From Streptomyces sp. NBC_01217 (GTDB lineage: Bacteria; Actinomycetota; Actinomycetes; Streptomycetales; Streptomycetaceae), in assembly GCF_035994185.1 (NCBI RefSeq), contig NZ_CP108538.1:2046001-2110000 (forward strand): a stretch of DNA of 64,000 bases, given 5' to 3'. Below the pieces are notes generated by a model. It searched no databases. It was not told where the DNA came from and worked only from the letters and a program-made list of their open reading frames with translations. Shown here piece by piece: positions 60,836 to 64,000 of this stretch (positions are counted from its first letter, which is position 1; each line of letters starts with the position of its first letter). A program made the translations under genes and the position numbers.

Positions 60836-61500
60836 TCAGGGTCCTGCTGGCGGATGACCAGCGGCTCGTCCGGGCCGGGTTCCGGTCGATCCTGGAGGAC
60901 GAGGACGACATCGAGGTGGTGGGGGAGGCCGGGGACGGGGAAGCCGCGGTCTCGGCCTGCCGCGAGCTCCGGCCGGACGTGGTCCTGATGGACATCCGGA
61001 TGCCGGGAATGGACGGTCTGGAAGCCTCCCGGCTGATCGCCGGTGATGAGCAGCTGGCGTCGGTGAAGGTGGTCATCCTGACGACCTTCGATCTGGACGA
61101 CTACGTGTACGGGGCGCTGCGCGCCGGGGCGACGGGCTTTCTGGTGAAGGACACCGAGCCGGAGGAACTGCTGCAGGCGGTGCGGGTCGCCGCCCGGGGC
61201 GATGCCCTGATCAGCCCGTCGGTCACCCGGCGGCTCATCGCCGAGTTCGCGGGCCGGGTGAAGGGCCCGGAGCCGGATCCCCGGCTCGATGTCCTCACCG
61301 ACCGGGAGCGCGAGGTCATGCAGTTGGTGGCCGCGGGGCTCACGAACGACGAGATCGCGGCGCGGCTGGTGCTGTCACCGTCCACGGCGAAGACGCATGT
61401 CAGCCGGATCATGTCGAAGCTGGGGGCACGGGACAGGTCGCAGGTCGTGGTGCTGGCGTACGAGTCCGGAATGGTCAATCCGGGCTGGCTGGCGGAGTAG
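60832..61500 (+). CDS. LuxR/NarL-family response regulator
   Basis: The 222-residue product has a receiver domain with D8, D9 and phosphoacceptor D54 (VVLMDIRMPGMDGL), the conserved TTFD and KD of the active site, and a C-terminal LuxR HTH (LTDREREVMQLVAAGLTNDE, SPSTAKTHVSRIMSKL). It partners with the upstream kinase. The target genes may include the MMPL transporter downstream. Confidence 0.95.
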   Translation: MIRVLLADDQRLVRAGFRSILEDEDDIEVVGEAGDGEAAVSACRELRPDVVLMDIRMPGMDGLEASRLIAGDEQLASVKVVILTTFDLDDYVYGALRAGATGFLVKDTEPEELLQAVRVAARGDALISPSVTRRLIAEFAGRVKGPEPDPRLDVLTDREREVMQLVAAGLTNDEIAARLVLSPSTAKTHVSRIMSKLGARDRSQVVVLAYESGMVNPGWLAE

Positions 61501-61660
61501 ACCGGTCGGCGGGCAGTCGGCCCACCCCGTGAAGCGTCGGCAGCAGGCCCCGCGCAACTCCTGGGGTACGACGCGGCGGCAGCCTGCATCCGCTGGGGTA
61601 CGCCGGGTGTCAGCCGGAGGCTGACGACCCCGGCCCTGCCGCGCGTGCACGATCAAGGGC

Positions 61661-61876
61661 ATGAACCCACCCACCTTCCCCTCGCGGGCCACCGCCGCTT
61701 TTGTCGGTGCGCTCGTCGGGGCTGCCGCCGGAATTCTTCTGGTCACGGCCGCCGGGGCCCTGGCCCTGGAGGTCGGCGGGATGTTTGCCGCCCTGGGGAT
61801 CGGCGTGCCCACGCTGTGCGGCGCCGTGGTGGGCGCGTTCCTCATGCCCGGCAACTCCCGCTCGAATCCGAGGTAG
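61661..61876 (+). CDS. Small two-helix membrane protein
   Basis: The 71-residue product has two hydrophobic segments (about residues 10-34 and 38-62). AAGGGC precedes ATG at 61661. It lies 8 bp before the MMPL gene and is probably co-transcribed. No family is recognised. Confidence 0.65.
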   Translation: MNPPTFPSRATAAFVGALVGAAAGILLVTAAGALALEVGGMFAALGIGVPTLCGAVVGAFLMPGNSRSNPR

Positions 61877-61884
61877 TCACCTTT

Positions 61885-64000
61885 ATGTCTCCCACCCGCG
61901 GCGCAGCCGCGACCATTGCCCCGCCCGCACCGGGCAAGCCAGATCGGCCACGCGGCGGCCGGTTCGGCGCCCTGGCCGGCTGGGCGCAGCGTCACCGCTG
62001 GGCCGCCCTGCTGCTCTGGGTGGCCGTCCTGGCCGCTGTCACGCTGGGCTCGCAGGCCGCAGGCTCCGCGTACAAGAACGACTTCGCCCTGCCGGGCACC
62101 GACTCCCAGGCCGCCACCGACCTCTTCACCAAGCACGGTTCCGCCCAGGCCGGTGACAGCGTCGACATCGTGCTGAAGGACGGCCGGGGCATCGACGGCC
62201 GCAAGGCCGCCGTCGAGAAGATGCTGGCCGAGGTGAAGGGGCTGCCGGGCGTCGCCGACGTACGCAGCCCGTACGCCGATGCCTCCGCCGTGTCGAAGGA
62301 CGGCACGATCGGCTATGCCACCGTGATTCTCGACGGCAAGGCCGAGGCCATGCCCAAGGAGGAGATCACCGAGATCATCGACACCGCCAAGGGTTCCGAG
62401 GCGGACGGTCTCCAGGTCGAGCTCGGCGGCGATGCCGTGCGCGGCGCCGAGGAAAAGGGCAGCCCTACGGCGGAGCTGGCCGGCATCGCGGCCGCGATCA
62501 TCATCCTCGGACTGCTCTTCGGCTCCCTGGTGGCGGCCGCTGTGCCGCTGATCACCGCCCTCTTCGCGGTCGGCTCCGCCCTCGGCCTGATCGTGCTCGC
62601 CTCGCACGTCTTCACCATCGCCGACTTCACCCCGCCCATCACGATGCTCGTCGGGCTCGGGGTCGGCATCGACTACGCCCTGTTGATCTTCTACCGCTAC
62701 CGGCAGGAGCTCACCGACGGCGCCGATCCGGACGAAGCCTGTCGCAAGGCCCTGGACGCCGCCGGCCGTACGGTCTTCTTCGCCGGATGCACGGTGATCA
62801 TCGCCCTGCTCGGTCTGGTCGCGCTCGGCCTCGGCTCGCTGCAGGGCGTGGCCCTCGCCCTGGCACTGACCGTGCTGACCACCATGGCCGCCTCACTGAT
62901 CCTGCTGCCGGCACTGCTTGCGCTCTTCGGCAGGCGCATCCAGCGCCATGTGCTCAAGAACGCAGCCAGGACCGCCGCCAAGGGCAAGGCCGAAGGCCGC
63001 CGTTGGCGGGCCCTGGCCTCAGCGGTACAGCGTCGGCCGTTGGCGGCCCTGTTGGCTGCCGTCATCGCCCTGCTGGCGTTGTCCGCACCGGCTCTGGGCA
63101 TGCGCCTCGGCTTCGCCGACGCGGGCAACGACCCGAGGACCACGACCTCCCGGCAGGCGTACGACCTGCTCGCCGAGGGCTTCGGCGCGGGCTTCAACGG
63201 TCCGCTGGTCGTCCTGGCGCAAGGAGACGAGGCCGCCGGCAAGGCCGTGCAGTCCGCCCTGGCCAAGACCGATGGCGTGGCCGCGGCCAGCCCCGCGATG
63301 CCTTCCGAGGACGGCGCCCTGTCCACCGTGATCGTCTACCCCGAGACAGCACCGCAGGACAAGGCCACCGCCGACCTCGTACACCATCTGCGCGACGACG
63401 TGGCCCCGGAACTCGAGCAGGACACCGGTGCCAAGGTCCTGGTCGGCGGCGCCATCGCGGCCTCCCAGGACTTCTCGGAGACCGTCTCCGAGCGGATGCC
63501 GCTCTTCATCGCCGTCGTGGTCGGGCTTTCGTCACTGCTGCTGATGCTGGTCTTCAGGTCGATCCTGATTCCTGTCAAGGCAGCTCTGCTGAACCTGATC
63601 TCGATCACCGCTGCGCTCGGCGCGATGACCCTGGTGTTCCAGCACGGTTTGTTCGGGGTGCAGCCGGGACCGATCGAAGCCTTCCTCCCTGTGCTGATCT
63701 TCGCGATCGTGTTCGGGCTCTCCATGGACTACGAGGTGTTCCTCGTCGGGCGAATGCACGAGGAGTGGGAGCGCACGAAGGACCATTCCCTCGCGGTGCG
63801 CGAAGGACTGGCCTCCACCGGCAAGGTCATCACGGCAGCCGGGGCCATCATGATCGTGGTGTTCGGTGCCTTCATGCTGAGCGCCGACCGGATGCTCCAG
63901 GAGTTCGGCCTGGGCCTCGCCGTGGCGATCCTGATGGACGCGCTGGTCATCCGCTGCCTGATGGTTCCGGCGATCATGCAGCTGTTCGGCAAGTGGGCCT
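61885..64000 (+). CDS. MMPL-family RND transporter (3' end outside window)
   Basis: The first 705 codons are seen and the frame runs off the window. The product has an N-terminal helix (RWAALLLWVAVLAAVTLGSQ), a large external domain, six helices including VGLGVGIDYALLIFYRYRQE and a second copy FGLSMDYEVFLVGRMHEEWE with the proton-relay-type Asp/Tyr residues of MMPL proteins. Members export lipids or drugs. The nearby two-component system may control it. Confidence 0.92.
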   Translation, partial: MSPTRGAAATIAPPAPGKPDRPRGGRFGALAGWAQRHRWAALLLWVAVLAAVTLGSQAAGSAYKNDFALPGTDSQAATDLFTKHGSAQAGDSVDIVLKDGRGIDGRKAAVEKMLAEVKGLPGVADVRSPYADASAVSKDGTIGYATVILDGKAEAMPKEEITEIIDTAKGSEADGLQVELGGDAVRGAEEKGSPTAELAGIAAAIIILGLLFGSLVAAAVPLITALFAVGSALGLIVLASHVFTIADFTPPITMLVGLGVGIDYALLIFYRYRQELTDGADPDEACRKALDAAGRTVFFAGCTVIIALLGLVALGLGSLQGVALALALTVLTTMAASLILLPALLALFGRRIQRHVLKNAARTAAKGKAEGRRWRALASAVQRRPLAALLAAVIALLALSAPALGMRLGFADAGNDPRTTTSRQAYDLLAEGFGAGFNGPLVVLAQGDEAAGKAVQSALAKTDGVAAASPAMPSEDGALSTVIVYPETAPQDKATADLVHHLRDDVAPELEQDTGAKVLVGGAIAASQDFSETVSERMPLFIAVVVGLSSLLLMLVFRSILIPVKAALLNLISITAALGAMTLVFQHGLFGVQPGPIEAFLPVLIFAIVFGLSMDYEVFLVGRMHEEWERTKDHSLAVREGLASTGKVITAAGAIMIVVFGAFMLSADRMLQEFGLGLAVAILMDALVIRCLMVPAIMQLFGKWA

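Noticed and set aside
61501..61660. Possible small gene between the response regulator and the membrane protein
   Set aside because: Only GC-driven open frames are seen and no ribosome-binding site; nothing supports a gene in these 160 bp.

Overview
This is a high-GC, codon-biased window from a Streptomyces (or very close) chromosome. Evidence for this is the gbn-type nucleoid protein, an Asp23/AmaP locus, a Pit transporter followed by a riboswitch-controlled cobalamin operon in the order familiar from Streptomyces, an LAETG sortase substrate, many GTG starts, and a typical Streptomyces intergenic repeat.

Layout. 1-9.4 kb: end of a leucine-rich-repeat protein, VIT-family transporter, exonuclease-BRCT protein, SURF1, GH15 enzyme, SDR, then a five-gene Asp23/AmaP envelope operon with a divergent Asp23-like gene. 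9.4-17.7 kb: enoyl-CoA hydratase, gbn, ABC-F protein, zinc metallopeptidase, VOC protein, HEAT-like protein, alpha/beta hydrolase, class II aldolase. 17.8-36.6 kb: a PHO-box-preceded Pit phosphate transporter, then a cobalamin riboswitch driving a cob block (cobD, cobQ, cobN, ChlI/ChlD-type chelatase subunit, cobO, cobB, cobI, a ZIP metal transporter on the other strand, cobM, a CbiG-CobJ fusion, CbiX, CobC). Together these make and amidate the corrin ring, insert cobalt and build the aminopropanol arm. cobA, cobH, cobK, cobL, cobU/S/T are not in the window. 36.7-46.8 kb: sortase-anchored protein, amidohydrolase, two class V aminotransferases, a methyltransferase plus 2-TM membrane protein pair, VOC-DinB fusion, and an OYE reductase divergent from a MarR regulator with paired operators.

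47.5-58.5 kb: an integrated mobile element of 10,987 bp with lower GC. A large serine integrase has inserted it into a DsbA/FrnE-family gene exactly at the codons of the CPWC active site. Both junctions are visible, attB and attP can be rebuilt, and attP has a perfect 15-bp inverted repeat around a TGCCC core. The element has an HNH-like gene, a scaffold-like protein, an HK97-type major capsid protein, a second HNH gene split by an IS1380-family insertion (1,708 bp, 18-bp perfect terminal repeats, CTGAG duplication), and an HTH(DUF5753)/DUF6879 regulatory cassette with small Cys/His proteins. No portal, terminase, protease or tail gene is seen, so it is either a degraded prophage or a phage-satellite-like element. 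Repeated 20-bp palindromes and tandem decamers look like its own operators.

58.5-64 kb: displaced 5' piece of the FrnE gene, DinB-like protein, a NarL-type two-component system, a small membrane protein and an MMPL transporter running off the window.
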